Positions 16,383 through 28,978 of a stretch of DNA of 64,000 nt are shown piece after piece. Origin of the DNA: JAPPLB01 sp965218555 (GTDB lineage Bacteria > Acidobacteriota > Terriglobia > Bryobacterales > UBA6623); NCBI GenBank assembly GCA_965218555.1, contig OZ244625.1, positions 5,704,001 through 5,768,000 of the forward strand. The letters run 5' to 3'. Within the stretch, counting starts at the first letter, position 1. Each line of letters opens with the position of its first letter. Below the pieces are notes generated by a model. The model was not told the DNA's origin, ran no database searches, and worked only from the letters and a program-made list of their open reading frames with translations. Both the position numbers and the translations under genes were made by a program.

Positions 16383-16819
16383 TGAATCTGATCAAACACA
16401 CACATCGCGGTATGACGCCCTGGTTCGATGACATCGACCGGTGGTTTGACACAGCTTTTGCTCCCAGGCGCACTGAGCCTCGTGAAGGCGTTTGGAGCCC
16501 CAGCCTGGACATCAGTGAGGACGACGGCAAGATCCTCATGAAGGCGGACTTGCCGGGGTTGGACGAGAAGGACCTGTCCGTGAAAGTCGAGGACAACGTT
16601 CTTATCGTCTCCGGAGAGCGGAAGTTCGAGAAAGAGAGCGCTGACGAGAACTTCCATCGGGTTGAGCGGGTCTATGGCTCGTTTGAGCGGAGCTTCACGC
16701 TCCCGGAAACCGCCGAGACCGACAAGACCTCGGCCAAGTACGACAAAGGGGTACTGAGGGTGGAGATCCCGAAGATCGTGTCCAAACCGAAGAAGGCGAA
16801 GGTGGTCGAGATCGGTTGA
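16382..16819 (+). CDS. Small heat-shock protein Hsp20, second copy
   Basis: A 145-residue paralogue of the preceding protein, with the same ERKFEKE...ENFHRVER core and a C-terminal IPK-type strand. ATG 16382 aligns MNLIKH with MSLIRF of the first copy and lies 7 bases after GGGAGG; the ATG at 16379 would add one Met. The N-terminal arm differs most (TPWFDDIDRWFDTAFAP), as expected for substrate-binding arms that have diverged. Followed by a hairpin and clpB. Confidence 0.92.
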   Translation: MNLIKHTHRGMTPWFDDIDRWFDTAFAPRRTEPREGVWSPSLDISEDDGKILMKADLPGLDEKDLSVKVEDNVLIVSGERKFEKESADENFHRVERVYGSFERSFTLPETAETDKTSAKYDKGVLRVEIPKIVSKPKKAKVVEIG

Positions 16820-16831
16820 TGTGGGCACAAG

Positions 16832-16864
16832 CGGGCGGGTCGTCCTGAAGGAGCGGCCCGCCCG
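16832..16864 (+). terminator. GC-rich stem-loop between hsp20 and clpB
   Basis: Arms 16832-16843 and 16853-16864 pair over 12 positions including two G-U pairs (CGGGCGGG with CCCGCCCG at the base), around a short loop. There is no strong U-tract, so it may be an attenuator or an mRNA-processing element more than a full stop between hsp20 and clpB. Confidence 0.5.
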
Positions 16865-16977
16865 TCAGGTTTCACGAGAAGAAGTCCGAGATACGATGAG
16901 CGTAGTGACATGCAGATCATGACCCGTTCCCGGCCTGCTTCCAAAGAGCGGACTCCTCTCGGCCGCAAGGGAGATTG

Positions 16978-19620
<2,643 letters not shown>

Positions 19621-19728
19621 GTCCTGTCGGACTGCGGCGACGGAGAAAAGGAGTTGCGGCAACCGGGTTCAAGGTGAGGCTTCTTGAACTCAGGTTTGTG
19701 GCGACAAGCGCGCTCCCTCCTGGTGACA

Positions 19729-19908
19729 ATGAACGGCAAGCCCTTTGTCAAGCTCGTTGTTTGTCGAACTTCTTTCGATCTGCCCACCGCACTTTCGAAA
19801 TCCCGGACGGATCGTGTCTTCGCCCTGGAACAGGAACTCGGCAACGTCAAGCAGCGTCTGCATCACTTGGAGCGGCAATGCGCGGACATGCGCCGGGTTC
19901 TTGAATAA
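19729..19908 (+). CDS. Possible small coiled-coil protein
   Basis: A 59-codon frame after clpB. Its C-terminal half has a clean heptad pattern (RVFALEQELGNVKQRLHHLERQ). The frame is open back to 19684. No RBS is evident and no homologue is recognised. It is convergent with glnD. It could be a chance frame. Confidence 0.3.
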   Translation: MNGKPFVKLVVCRTSFDLPTALSKSRTDRVFALEQELGNVKQRLHHLERQCADMRRVLE

Positions 19909-19933
19909 ACGGGCCTAACTGCTTGGCTGGCGC

Positions 19934-22516
19934 CTAACCGGCTTTTTCGGATACGCGCACACCGCACGCCGCCAGCATCTCGTCACGCAGACGTTCACCC
20001 TCCATCTGCGCAAGCTTCCCTTCGGGACCGATTGCGTAGAACACGTCCATCGCCCTGCGGCCCTGCGTGTCGATCAGCACAACCTCGATATCGCAACCAC
20101 GGGAGGAGATTGTTCGGGCCAAGTCGTAAAGCAAGCCGATTCGGTCCTGCGCAGTGACATGAATCACTGTGGCTCGTTGCGACGTTTGATTGTCGATACT
20201 CACGCGGGGCTTGATCCAGGTCCGCACCGCGGTGCGAAACAGCGGCTCACGGGCCTGCAGCAGATCCTTCACGTCAACCCGATTCTCCGCGATCTTTCTT
20301 AGCATGCGAGCCAATTGCAAGGGCGCATCCGGGCTTACGTCTAAGCGGTGGTCTGAGTCCACAACAATGAACGTGTCCAGAACGAGGCCGCAGGCATTCG
20401 AGAACGCTTCCGCCTTCTCAATGCTGACTCCAAAGGCCGCCAATCCTCCGCACAGCGAAGCAAACAGATTCGGTCGGTCCTTGGTCACTACGGCTACTTC
20501 GTAGAACGATCCGTTGCCCGTCACGCTGACGGCGGAATCCCGGGTGGCGAGCTTCCGACTGAGCTCAAAATGCGAACGAATCTTCTCGGGAGTACGGGTT
20601 CGTAGATAGCGCTCAGGGAAGCCCTCCAAAAACTCATACACATCCTTGCGCTCGTCGGCTGATGCGGGGGGAGCCAGATAAGTCTGCGAGGCCTCCGGAC
20701 CGATGCGATTGTCCTCTACGTCACCCGTAAGACGATTGTACGTGGCGGCGTAGAGTTGCCAGAGCAATTCCCTCCGCCAGGGAGTCATGGCCGAGGGGTT
20801 CAGCGCTCGGATGTCGGCGAAGGTGACGAGGGTCAACGCCTTCAAGCGATCGGTCGTGCCGACAATGTCGGCCAAGTCCTGGATCGTTTCGGGATCACTC
20901 ACGTCCCGTCCCCGCATGAACGCCGACATGGTCAAGTGGTGCCGGATCAGGAATCGCACGGTTTCCCGTCCGGCATCCTCCATCCCGATGCGCTCCATGG
21001 CGCGGTCGGTCAGTTCGATGCTTCGCTGCGAATGGTCCGGACCCGGAACGCCCTTGCCGACATCGTGGAACAGTACGGCGAAGAAGAGGCGCTCGGGGTG
21101 CTCCAATTCAGCCAGCAGACTGCCGTAGCCGAGAAGGTTCTCGTCCTCGCCCGATGCTAATTCATGGATGTGGCGCACCGCCCGGAACAGATGCTCATCC
21201 ACGGTATAGCGATGATAGAAGTCACGGATAACGAGACAGTCGATGAGCTTGAACTCCGGAAAGAGAGCAAACAAAACGCCTGTCTCGTGCATGGCGGTAA
21301 GCGCGTGGTAGGCATGGCGCAGCTTCAGGATCGCGGCAAGAACGGGCCATACATCGGCTCGAGAGCGGGCATGGGTCTCAATGCCCGGGAGAGCGTCTTT
21401 TACCCTACGCTCCGTTTCAGCCGCAAGTGGCAGCCCGTGTCGTGAAACCCAGCGGAACAGTTCGAATACAAGCTCGGGACGGACCTTGAGGGCTTGACTG
21501 TGCCGCAGATAAATGCGACCGCGAGATACCGGAAAGTCGACATGCGAGAGCCGTGATGAACGATCCCGAACGCGAGTCAGCAGGGTTCGCCGCGAAACGG
21601 CCGCCACCTCCATCATGTGGATCGCCAGCCGGGAAACAGTGCGGACGTGGCGGAAGTAGTCACGCATCCAGTCTTCTGTGCGGTCCGCTTTTAGAAACGC
21701 CTTGGCCAAGCCTGATCGAGAGACACGGTCCTGCATCTCGAACGTCAGCTTGTTGTTGTCGCGTCCGACGAAGTAGTGCAGGTAGCTGCGTACAGCGAAC
21801 AAAAAACTCTTTGCTTGCGGCCACTCTACGCCGTCCTTGTGCGGGAGATGCTCTTCACTCAGCGGCACGTGATCCTGCGTTACGTTGACGAGTTGCGAAA
21901 TCCAACAGGCCAAATGAAAGTCGCGCAGGCCTCCGGGGCACTCCTTGATGTCGGGCTCCAGGTGGTAGATCGTCTTGCCATGCCGCCGGTGGCGCGCCTG
22001 ACTCAATTCGACGAGATTCCTGAGCAAGGCGCTCTGCTCGCGCAGATAGAACTGCGGCAACTGCTGGTCGTGGAGCAGCCGGTAAAGCTCCCGGTCGCCA
22101 GCGAGGAAACGGCTATCGAGCAAGCTGATGTTGAGTTCAGCGTTCTCCGGTGTGATGGTCGTGCAATCCTTGGGCGTCCTCACCGAATGCGATATCCGGA
22201 GCTTCGCGTCCCATAGAACCGCCAGCAGCCTAGCCAGAGCTTCCTCTGACCGCGCAACGAGATGGTTGTCTCTGAAGAGCACCAGCAGGTCGACATCCGA
22301 GTGGGGGAAAAGCTGTGAGCGGCCGTAGCCTCCCACCGCGAGGGCTGCGATGCCGCCTTTCTCAGCGTCGGGGAAGCATTCTGCGAAGCTGCGCGCGACG
22401 ATACGGTCGACGTCACCACTGCGAGCCGCCACGCAGGCGAGGCCATCGTCGTCAGAAAAGAACCGCTTCTTCGTCAGTACCGATCCGCGTACTGCCAGGG
22501 GTATCAAATCCGGCAA
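19934..22516 (-). CDS. glnD: [Protein-PII] uridylyltransferase / uridylyl-removing enzyme
   Basis: An 860-residue bifunctional nitrogen sensor that adds UMP to PII under nitrogen limitation and removes it when glutamine is high. The nucleotidyltransferase site is GGYGRSQLFPHSDVDLL (about residues 62-78), the HD hydrolase site includes FHDVGKG, and two C-terminal ACT domains bind glutamine (about 690-850, starting FYEVAVVTKDRPNLF). Length matches the family. It lies 14 bases downstream of glnB, its substrate gene, in one operon. Confidence 0.95.
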   Translation of the reverse strand: MPDLIPLAVRGSVLTKKRFFSDDDGLACVAARSGDVDRIVARSFAECFPDAEKGGIAALAVGGYGRSQLFPHSDVDLLVLFRDNHLVARSEEALARLLAVLWDAKLRISHSVRTPKDCTTITPENAELNISLLDSRFLAGDRELYRLLHDQQLPQFYLREQSALLRNLVELSQARHRRHGKTIYHLEPDIKECPGGLRDFHLACWISQLVNVTQDHVPLSEEHLPHKDGVEWPQAKSFLFAVRSYLHYFVGRDNNKLTFEMQDRVSRSGLAKAFLKADRTEDWMRDYFRHVRTVSRLAIHMMEVAAVSRRTLLTRVRDRSSRLSHVDFPVSRGRIYLRHSQALKVRPELVFELFRWVSRHGLPLAAETERRVKDALPGIETHARSRADVWPVLAAILKLRHAYHALTAMHETGVLFALFPEFKLIDCLVIRDFYHRYTVDEHLFRAVRHIHELASGEDENLLGYGSLLAELEHPERLFFAVLFHDVGKGVPGPDHSQRSIELTDRAMERIGMEDAGRETVRFLIRHHLTMSAFMRGRDVSDPETIQDLADIVGTTDRLKALTLVTFADIRALNPSAMTPWRRELLWQLYAATYNRLTGDVEDNRIGPEASQTYLAPPASADERKDVYEFLEGFPERYLRTRTPEKIRSHFELSRKLATRDSAVSVTGNGSFYEVAVVTKDRPNLFASLCGGLAAFGVSIEKAEAFSNACGLVLDTFIVVDSDHRLDVSPDAPLQLARMLRKIAENRVDVKDLLQAREPLFRTAVRTWIKPRVSIDNQTSQRATVIHVTAQDRIGLLYDLARTISSRGCDIEVVLIDTQGRRAMDVFYAIGPEGKLAQMEGERLRDEMLAACGVRVSEKAG

Positions 22517-22530
22517 TGTGGTCCGCTCCT

Positions 22531-22869
22531 CTAGAGAGCGTCTACTCCCGTTTCATGGTTGCGGATCCGCACTACTTCCTCCGCCGGGCTGACAAACACT
22601 TTGCCATCCCCGATCCTGCCTGTCCAAGCTGCCGTCAGGATCGTATCGACCACTTCTTCGACGCGCTTGTCCGGCACGACCGTCTCGAGTTTCACCTTGG
22701 GAAGCAAATCGATCTCGTATTCCTGTCCGCGGTAGATCTCCTTGTGCCCTTTCTGCCGTCCATGACCGCGAATGTCGTAGATCGTCATACCGTATATGCC
22801 GATCTCGCTCAGAGCTGCACGCACCTCATCGAGCTTGAAAGGTTGAATGATTGCATCAAGCCTCTTCAT
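22531..22869 (-). CDS. glnB: Nitrogen regulatory protein PII
   Basis: A 112-residue PII signal protein, exactly the family length from ATG 22869 (MKRLDAIIQPFKLDEVRAAL). The T-loop carries the uridylylation tyrosine in RGQEYEIDLLPK, and the C-terminus has DGKVFV and VRIRNHETG. It binds ATP/ADP and 2-oxoglutarate and controls glutamine synthetase and transport. It cannot be separated from GlnK by sequence alone; linkage is to glnD and no amtB is present. A GTG at 22881 is a less likely start. Confidence 0.93.
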   Translation of the reverse strand: MKRLDAIIQPFKLDEVRAALSEIGIYGMTIYDIRGHGRQKGHKEIYRGQEYEIDLLPKVKLETVVPDKRVEEVVDTILTAAWTGRIGDGKVFVSPAEEVVRIRNHETGVDAL

Positions 22870-23394
22870 TGCAAGCACCACTAATGACCGGGTTTCCCTG
22901 CCCCTAAGACCAGCTTCCAGGTAAGATCAGGCGAATGCCGACGGAGCCACAGACATCTCACTGCGAGCGAACCGGAACTGTCGAACGGCAAAGAGAACGA
23001 ACGGCCGGCTAGGGCGAATGTATGGCAATGCTATCACACCGCCCGGCTTCCTCGGACGCGAAATCCGGCGCATAAAAACTTTTGATTAGGGAGTCCTCTG
23101 AGCCCGGTTCTCTCACCAAGAAAGTGGTTCAGGTTCCGCCGGAGCGAACTTGTCCGAGGAATGGGGGTTGACGGTGCAGAACAGCGGTGTCATCTGCCTC
23201 GCGGTTCCGGGCCGCCCAAGCTCACGCACAATTCTTGGTGTTTCGTTATCCGCCTGACCGTGCGACGTAGCAGAGAAAACCTGACCGGGCAAAGCGGAGC
23301 TTGAGCCGTGTAGCATCTTTTGTCGCCAAAAGCGCCAATTACATATCTCCTCATCGTCACACCATGACTGCTGGATTCTATAATGGGCGCTGCC
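22870..23394. other. Divergent intergenic region, glnB / epimerase
   Basis: About 525 bases between divergent genes. It should contain both promoters. I looked for a sigma-54 (-24/-12) site ahead of glnB and did not find a convincing one. No gene is supported. Confidence 0.4.
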
Positions 23395-24243
23395 ATGAAG
23401 TTCGGTGTGAACACGATGATCTGGTCGGGGGCATTCGACTCTTCGATCCCCCTGGACAAGATCAAACAAGCAGGACTTGACGGTGTCGAGATCCCGGCCT
23501 TCGATGCAAAGGACGTGGATGTAGCCGTGCTCAAGCGGGCGCTGAGCGACTATGACCTGGACTGCACGTTCTGCTCCGTCAATCCCCCGGGGAAGAATCC
23601 TATCAGCGAGGACGCGGCCGTTCGTGCGGAGACTGTCGAGCATTGGAAGCGGCTGATCGCCACCGCAGGCGAGGCGGGCGTGCAGCTGATTGCGGGGCCA
23701 ACTTATGCTCCGGTGGGCCATCTGCCGGGTCGTCGCAGAAACAGCGACGAATGGAAGTGGGGCGTCGACTTCCATCAGCAGCTCGACACTGCTTTGCAGG
23801 AAGCCGGCGCCGAGCTTGCGATCGAGCCCTTGAACCGCTTCGAAACGTATTTTTTGAACACGGCCGAAGACACGGTGCGCTTTGTCGACGAAATCGGCAG
23901 TCCGCGCATCGGCATCCTCTTCGACACGTTCCATTCGAACATCGAAGAAAAAAGCATCCCGCAAGGCTATCGGATGTGCGGTTCACGGCTCAAGCACGTC
24001 CATACTTGTGAGAACGATCGAGGCGTGCCCGGCACGGGGCACGTGGACTGGACATCGGTTCTCGGAACCTTGCAACAGATCGGCTACGATGGCTGGCTGA
24101 CGATTGAGTCGTTCAACGGAACGATTCCTCAACTAGCCGCGGCGACGGCGATTTGGCGGGACTTGGCGGAATCAATGGATGACATCGCCTTCGAGGGAGC
24201 GGCCTTCCTCAAGCGCGAATGGGAAAAAGAGCATCGGGCATGA
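23395..24243 (+). CDS. Sugar-phosphate isomerase/epimerase family (D-tagatose/psicose 3-epimerase-like)
   Basis: A 282-residue AP-endonuclease-2-type TIM barrel. The metal and catalytic residues of ketose 3-epimerases are recognisable: Glu in AIEPLNRFE, Asp in LFDTFHSNIEE, His in LKHVHTCENDRG with GTGHVDW, and Glu in LTIESF. It probably inverts C3 of a free ketose or related sugar. ATG 23395 (MKFGVNTMIW) is chosen over 23383 by family alignment. The stop overlaps the next start as ATGA. Confidence 0.83.
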   Translation: MKFGVNTMIWSGAFDSSIPLDKIKQAGLDGVEIPAFDAKDVDVAVLKRALSDYDLDCTFCSVNPPGKNPISEDAAVRAETVEHWKRLIATAGEAGVQLIAGPTYAPVGHLPGRRRNSDEWKWGVDFHQQLDTALQEAGAELAIEPLNRFETYFLNTAEDTVRFVDEIGSPRIGILFDTFHSNIEEKSIPQGYRMCGSRLKHVHTCENDRGVPGTGHVDWTSVLGTLQQIGYDGWLTIESFNGTIPQLAAATAIWRDLAESMDDIAFEGAAFLKREWEKEHRA

Positions 24244-24989
24244 AGCTTAGGGGTCGCGTAGCGATCGTCACGGGGGCCGGCACCGGTATGGGCCGGGCGA
24301 TTGCCGAACTATTCGCGGCGGAAGGGGCGAAGGTCCTCGTCAACTATCGGGCTGCCCAAGCCGAGGCGGAAGAGCTCGTGGCGAAGATCAGGGACTCCGG
24401 AGGAGACGCTTTCACCCATCAAGCCGACGTCTCGCAGGACGTCGAAGTGCGTTCGATGATGCAGGCCGTCGACGAACGCTGGGGCCGCTTGGACACTCTC
24501 GTGAACAACGCTGGTTGGAGCAAAGTTACCCCCCATCAGCAGTTGGAGGACCTCACCGACGAGATCTGGGACCGCACGTTGAATACCAACCTCCGTGGCG
24601 CTTTTTATTGCGCTAGAGCCGCAGATCCCTTGCTAAGGAGGCAACCGGGGTCATCGATCATCAACAACACCTCTGCATCGGCGTGGCATGCATCAGGCAG
24701 TTCGATCGTCTACTCGGCGTCGAAAGCGGCGCTGGTGAACATGACGAAATCATTGGCGCGGGTTTTTGCACCGGAAGTTCGCGTCAATGCGATTGCACCC
24801 GGCCTCGTGCATACGCGCTTTGCCGGCTGGCCGGAGTCAACTTTTGAGAAGGGTCCGAAGGTCACGCCGCTGCAACGCATCGCCACGGTAGAAGAAGTCG
24901 CGAAAGTCTGCCTGTTTCTCGCCGCGGATGCCACAGCGATTACCGCCGAAACGATCTTGATCGACGGCGGCAAAACACAATTGGGCTGA
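24240..24989 (+). CDS. Short-chain dehydrogenase/reductase
   Basis: A 249-residue NAD(P)-dependent SDR. The cofactor motif is TGAGTGMG, followed by NNAG, the catalytic Ser in NNTSAS and YSASK. The C-terminal GGKTQLG is typical of the FabG-like group. It starts inside the stop codon of the epimerase gene, so the two are translationally coupled and probably act on the same sugar or polyol pathway. The substrate is not predictable. Confidence 0.88.
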   Translation: MKLRGRVAIVTGAGTGMGRAIAELFAAEGAKVLVNYRAAQAEAEELVAKIRDSGGDAFTHQADVSQDVEVRSMMQAVDERWGRLDTLVNNAGWSKVTPHQQLEDLTDEIWDRTLNTNLRGAFYCARAADPLLRRQPGSSIINNTSASAWHASGSSIVYSASKAALVNMTKSLARVFAPEVRVNAIAPGLVHTRFAGWPESTFEKGPKVTPLQRIATVEEVAKVCLFLAADATAITAETILIDGGKTQLG

Positions 24990-25095
24990 GGGTCGCCGAG
25001 CAGCGTCATGGCCGCCCGTAAGGTTTGAATCTGCTATGCTGCTCATTCCACTTACGGAGCGGCGCCCTTAGCGCCCCAGCCAGCCGGAGGACCTC

Positions 25096-26409
25096 TTGGA
25101 CGAGCCGACACTCAAAATCACCGACTCGCGGACATCAAAAGACTACGAAGCGCCGATCCGGAACGCCACGATCCAGGCGATGGATCTTCGCCAGATCAAG
25201 GAAGATCCCGAAGAGTTCGGGATGTTGTCATACGATCCGGGCTATACGAACACGGCCTCTTGCACCAGCCGGATCACATACATCGACGGTGAGAAAGGCA
25301 TTCTGCGTTATCACGGTTTTCCGATCGAAAACCTGGCTGAAAATTGCACTTACACCGAGGTGGCCTATCTGCTGCTGCACGGCGAGTTGCCGACCACATC
25401 GGAATTGTGCAACTGGAACGAACAAATCAACCGTCACACGATGGTTCACGAAAACATCAAGAAATTCGTCGACGGTTTTCTCTACGATGCGCATCCGATG
25501 GGGATATTGGTCAGTTCCGTGGCTGCGTTGTCGACGTTCTACCCCGACGCGAAGCGCATCGAGAGCCGTTCGAACCGAAGGTTGCAGCAACTGCGGCTGA
25601 TCAGCAAGATGCCCACGCTGGCGGCATACGCTTTTCGGCACAGCCTGGGGCTACCGTACGCCTATCCCGACAATGACTTGACCTATTCCGAGAACTTCAT
25701 GAACATGCTCTGGAAGCGGACGGAGCTGCGGTACAAGTCGAGTCCGGTACTCGCCAGGGCCCTCGACGTGCTGTTCATCCTGCACGCCGACCATGAGCAG
25801 AACTGCAGCACGAGCACGATGCGCACCGTAGCCAGCGCGAACTCCGATCCCTATGTAGCGACGGCGGCGGCAGCGGGCGCACTCTATGGACCGTTGCATG
25901 GCGGCGCGAACGAGGCCGTCCTTCAGATGCTGGATGAGCTCGGCTCGGCAAAGAACATTCCTGAGTTCATTAATCGAGTCAAGGCGGGCGAAGTGCGCCT
26001 GATGGGGTTCGGGCACCGCGTCTACAAGAGCTACGACCCGCGCGCCCGGATCATCCGTCAAGTCGCCGACGAAGTCTTCGAGGTGACGGGCCGGAGTCCG
26101 AAGATCGATCTCGCGAAGGAACTCGAGCGGATCGCTCTCGAAGACGACTACTTCGTCAAACGGAAGCTGTACCCGAACGTCGATTTCTATTCAGGAATCA
26201 TCTATGAGGCGATGGGCTTTCGGCCCGAGATGTTCACCGTGCTGTTCGCGATTCCGCGAACGTCCGGTTGGCTGGCGCATTGGGAAGAGTTGATGACCGA
26301 CCCGGAACGCCGTATCGCCCGGCCCCGCCAAGTCTACCTCGGCTCTGAAGAGCGCGAATTCGTGCCGATCGACATGCGACTGGACGAAGCCCAAAAGGCC
26401 CACACCTAG
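25096..26409 (+). CDS. gltA: Citrate synthase
   Basis: A 437-residue type II citrate synthase for the first step of the TCA cycle. Catalytic residues are visible: His in LHADHEQN, His in GPLHGGANE, and the Asp region VDFYSGIIY; MGFGHRVYK is also conserved. The start codon is TTG at 25096, with GGAGG 5 bases upstream and no better in-frame ATG. Length is normal. It stands alone on its strand. Confidence 0.95.
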   Translation: MDEPTLKITDSRTSKDYEAPIRNATIQAMDLRQIKEDPEEFGMLSYDPGYTNTASCTSRITYIDGEKGILRYHGFPIENLAENCTYTEVAYLLLHGELPTTSELCNWNEQINRHTMVHENIKKFVDGFLYDAHPMGILVSSVAALSTFYPDAKRIESRSNRRLQQLRLISKMPTLAAYAFRHSLGLPYAYPDNDLTYSENFMNMLWKRTELRYKSSPVLARALDVLFILHADHEQNCSTSTMRTVASANSDPYVATAAAAGALYGPLHGGANEAVLQMLDELGSAKNIPEFINRVKAGEVRLMGFGHRVYKSYDPRARIIRQVADEVFEVTGRSPKIDLAKELERIALEDDYFVKRKLYPNVDFYSGIIYEAMGFRPEMFTVLFAIPRTSGWLAHWEELMTDPERRIARPRQVYLGSEEREFVPIDMRLDEAQKAHT

Positions 26410-26416
26410 TCGGGTT

Positions 26417-28957
26417 TCACTCCCCCCGCAGAACGGCAAGCGGCTTTTTCCCCAGGATTTGAAAACTGGCCATCCAGCCGGCGAGGTTGGCGAGGACGGC
26501 CGTGCCGGTAATCGCAGCCAGGTGAGGCGAAGGGTCAAACTCGAAGTGCACATCGAGCAATTGGTCCAGGAGCAAGCCGGCAAAAGCCGTCGCCAACAAA
26601 CTGCCCATCAGACCCGCACTCAGCCCCAGAATCAAAAACTCCACCGAGAAGATGCTCGTCACGCGAGCCCGAGTCGCTCCGAGAGTCTTGAGAATGGCCG
26701 TCTCGCGCACCCGCCGCAGCCTTGTCGCAATCACGCTGGATGCCAGGATCACGATCGCCGCCAGAATGGTGAACGCCGAAACGAAGCGGATGACCAATGC
26801 GATTTGATCCACGATTTCCTGAACGATGCGCAGTACATCCGCGACGCTGATGACAGTCACGCTGGGGAATTTCTGAAAGGCGGCCCTCTGCAGCTCGGGT
26901 GCTTGCGCTGGCGCGACACGAGCCGAACCGTAGAAGACGGTCGGTATGTCTCTAAGCGCATTGGGGGAAAGGATAAAGCCGAAGCCTGAGCCCGGGCGAA
27001 TCGCTTCGGCGCGATGCAGCGCTACAACCTTGGCGCGAACCGGCCCACTCCCGACCATCCACTCAAGCTCCGAGCCGACTTGGATTCCGAGCGCCATGGC
27101 CGTAGGCTCCCGTGCGGAGACGAGAAACTCCTCAGGCGCTCCCTCCCACCAGCGGCCTTCGATGACTTCCAGATAATCGGGCTTCTCCTGTCGCCAGGTC
27201 AGGTTGCGCGTCGCGCGATAAGTGCGTCCTCGCGTGCGGTCGTAGACTTGCGCCAACGGCAACCCGTCGATCGACACCAGCCTCGCCGCTACCGAGGGCA
27301 CGAGATCGACTCCGCCTTCGACGCCCGGATGCTGCGTGATCCACTCCTCCAGCTCATCTCGATCGGTGTGGGTAATGTTCGACATGAAGAGGTTTGGCAT
27401 GTCCGGTGGCGCGCTGAGGGCAAGTTGGCTGACGACCGAAGCCTGCAGGATATAGACCGTCAGCGTAAACATCACGCCAATACCGAGAGCGACTAGCACA
27501 ACGTTGGCATGGACCCCGGGCCGATGTAGATTCGCGACGCCGTGCCGCCACGAGGGCGGCAATTTGCGCGGCAACAGGCGGGGGACGGCCTTGAGAAAAC
27601 GCAACAGTAGACGGGCGACGAGGTTGAGCGCCAGCAGACTGACAAGCAGCCCGCCCGCGAACCACACGCCGACTTCGAGTGACTCGCTCAGCCAAGCGGC
27701 AACCGCCAAAATCGCGGCGGCAATGAGCAGTCCAACCCGAAGGCCGGTCCCCCGTTTTGATCGGGCGTCCGGCGGCTCCATATCCCGCTGAAAGACAAGC
27801 GCAGGCCGGACCTCGCGCACCCCGAGCAACGTCGGGAGCGTGAACAGCAGCGTCGTCAACACTCCGATCGCCAAGGCTTGGACAGCCACAACCGGCTGCC
27901 ATTCCAGCCCGGCCGGAACCGGTATGTATTCAGGGAGAAATGATGGAAACCCAACCTGGATCATCCACCCGAACAGAATCCCCGCCAAACTCCCCAACAA
28001 TCCCAGCCCGACCGTTTGCACCATGAAGATGCGGATGACCTGCGAAGATCGCGCGCCAACGCACTTGAAGATCGCAATCGTATCGAGCTTCTGTTGCAGA
28101 TGCGAATACATCGCCATCGCAACGCCGAGCGCGCCCACGATGAGAGCGACGAGGCTGACCAGACTGAGGAAGTTCGTCGCGCGGTCCAACCCGCGGCGAA
28201 TCGTCGGGTGCGTCTGGCGATAATCCGTAATGTAGGCGCCCTCGAAGACAGCCCGCAATTCCTCACGCGCCTTTTCGATCGAGATTCCCTCGGATGGAAG
28301 CTTGAAGAGATAGCGCTGCGAAGCGCGGCTGCCCGGACGAATGAGACCACTGCGGTCGAGCGCTTCCCGGCTGAGCATCACGCGCGGACCGACGTTGAAT
28401 GATCCGGTCATGCGGTCGGGCTCGACCCGAACGACCGCCGCTACGCGAAACGTCTCGTCTCCCAGTCGCACCGCATCGCCGATTTCTATGCCGAGACGAA
28501 AGAGCAAATCTGGGGACACGGTGACCGTATCCTCGGCCAAGGCTCCGCTCAGCGGACCCGGTGGATCCAGTTCGATCTTGCCGTAGAACGGATACTTGCC
28601 GGCGTCAACCGCCTTGACCACCACCAGGAACGGCCGCCTGGACTCCTCCGATGACATAGCCGACACGGTTTCGGTCACCCAGGTGCTCTCGACGCCACGC
28701 TCGTTGAGGCTCGAGAGAATCACTTCCTCCTCCTCGGTCGCCATGTGAAATTCACGAACAGCCAGGTCCGCCGCCATGAGCGTTCGAGCATCGCGCAGCA
28801 GCATCGTGCGGAACGCCCCGCTGAAGCCTCGAACGCCGACGAGGGCTCCGACGCCAATCGCCACCGCGAGCGCGATAAAGAAGAACTTTCCGGGGGATGC
28901 CCTGGCGTCGCGCCAAGCAAGGCGAAAAGCGGTCTTCCAGGGGAAAGAGACGATCAT
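26417..28957 (-). CDS. ABC transporter permease, YbbP/FtsX type
   Basis: An 846-residue membrane protein with an N-terminal transmembrane helix (GKFFFIALAVAIGVGALVGV), large extracytoplasmic domains, and two FtsX-like membrane blocks (about 260-370 and 720-830), giving about ten helices. This is the YbbP arrangement of duplicated FtsX domains. It lies 21 bases downstream of its ATPase gene. Such systems are thought to act in export or lipid/lipoprotein handling; cargo is unknown. Confidence 0.88.
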   Translation of the reverse strand: MIVSFPWKTAFRLAWRDARASPGKFFFIALAVAIGVGALVGVRGFSGAFRTMLLRDARTLMAADLAVREFHMATEEEEVILSSLNERGVESTWVTETVSAMSSEESRRPFLVVVKAVDAGKYPFYGKIELDPPGPLSGALAEDTVTVSPDLLFRLGIEIGDAVRLGDETFRVAAVVRVEPDRMTGSFNVGPRVMLSREALDRSGLIRPGSRASQRYLFKLPSEGISIEKAREELRAVFEGAYITDYRQTHPTIRRGLDRATNFLSLVSLVALIVGALGVAMAMYSHLQQKLDTIAIFKCVGARSSQVIRIFMVQTVGLGLLGSLAGILFGWMIQVGFPSFLPEYIPVPAGLEWQPVVAVQALAIGVLTTLLFTLPTLLGVREVRPALVFQRDMEPPDARSKRGTGLRVGLLIAAAILAVAAWLSESLEVGVWFAGGLLVSLLALNLVARLLLRFLKAVPRLLPRKLPPSWRHGVANLHRPGVHANVVLVALGIGVMFTLTVYILQASVVSQLALSAPPDMPNLFMSNITHTDRDELEEWITQHPGVEGGVDLVPSVAARLVSIDGLPLAQVYDRTRGRTYRATRNLTWRQEKPDYLEVIEGRWWEGAPEEFLVSAREPTAMALGIQVGSELEWMVGSGPVRAKVVALHRAEAIRPGSGFGFILSPNALRDIPTVFYGSARVAPAQAPELQRAAFQKFPSVTVISVADVLRIVQEIVDQIALVIRFVSAFTILAAIVILASSVIATRLRRVRETAILKTLGATRARVTSIFSVEFLILGLSAGLMGSLLATAFAGLLLDQLLDVHFEFDPSPHLAAITGTAVLANLAGWMASFQILGKKPLAVLRGE

Positions 28958-28978
28958 TTCAGATTGCCCAAGCAGGCG

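Noticed and set aside
22870..22990. Sigma-54 promoter ahead of glnB
   Set aside because: No GG-N10-GC core in a matching context was found.
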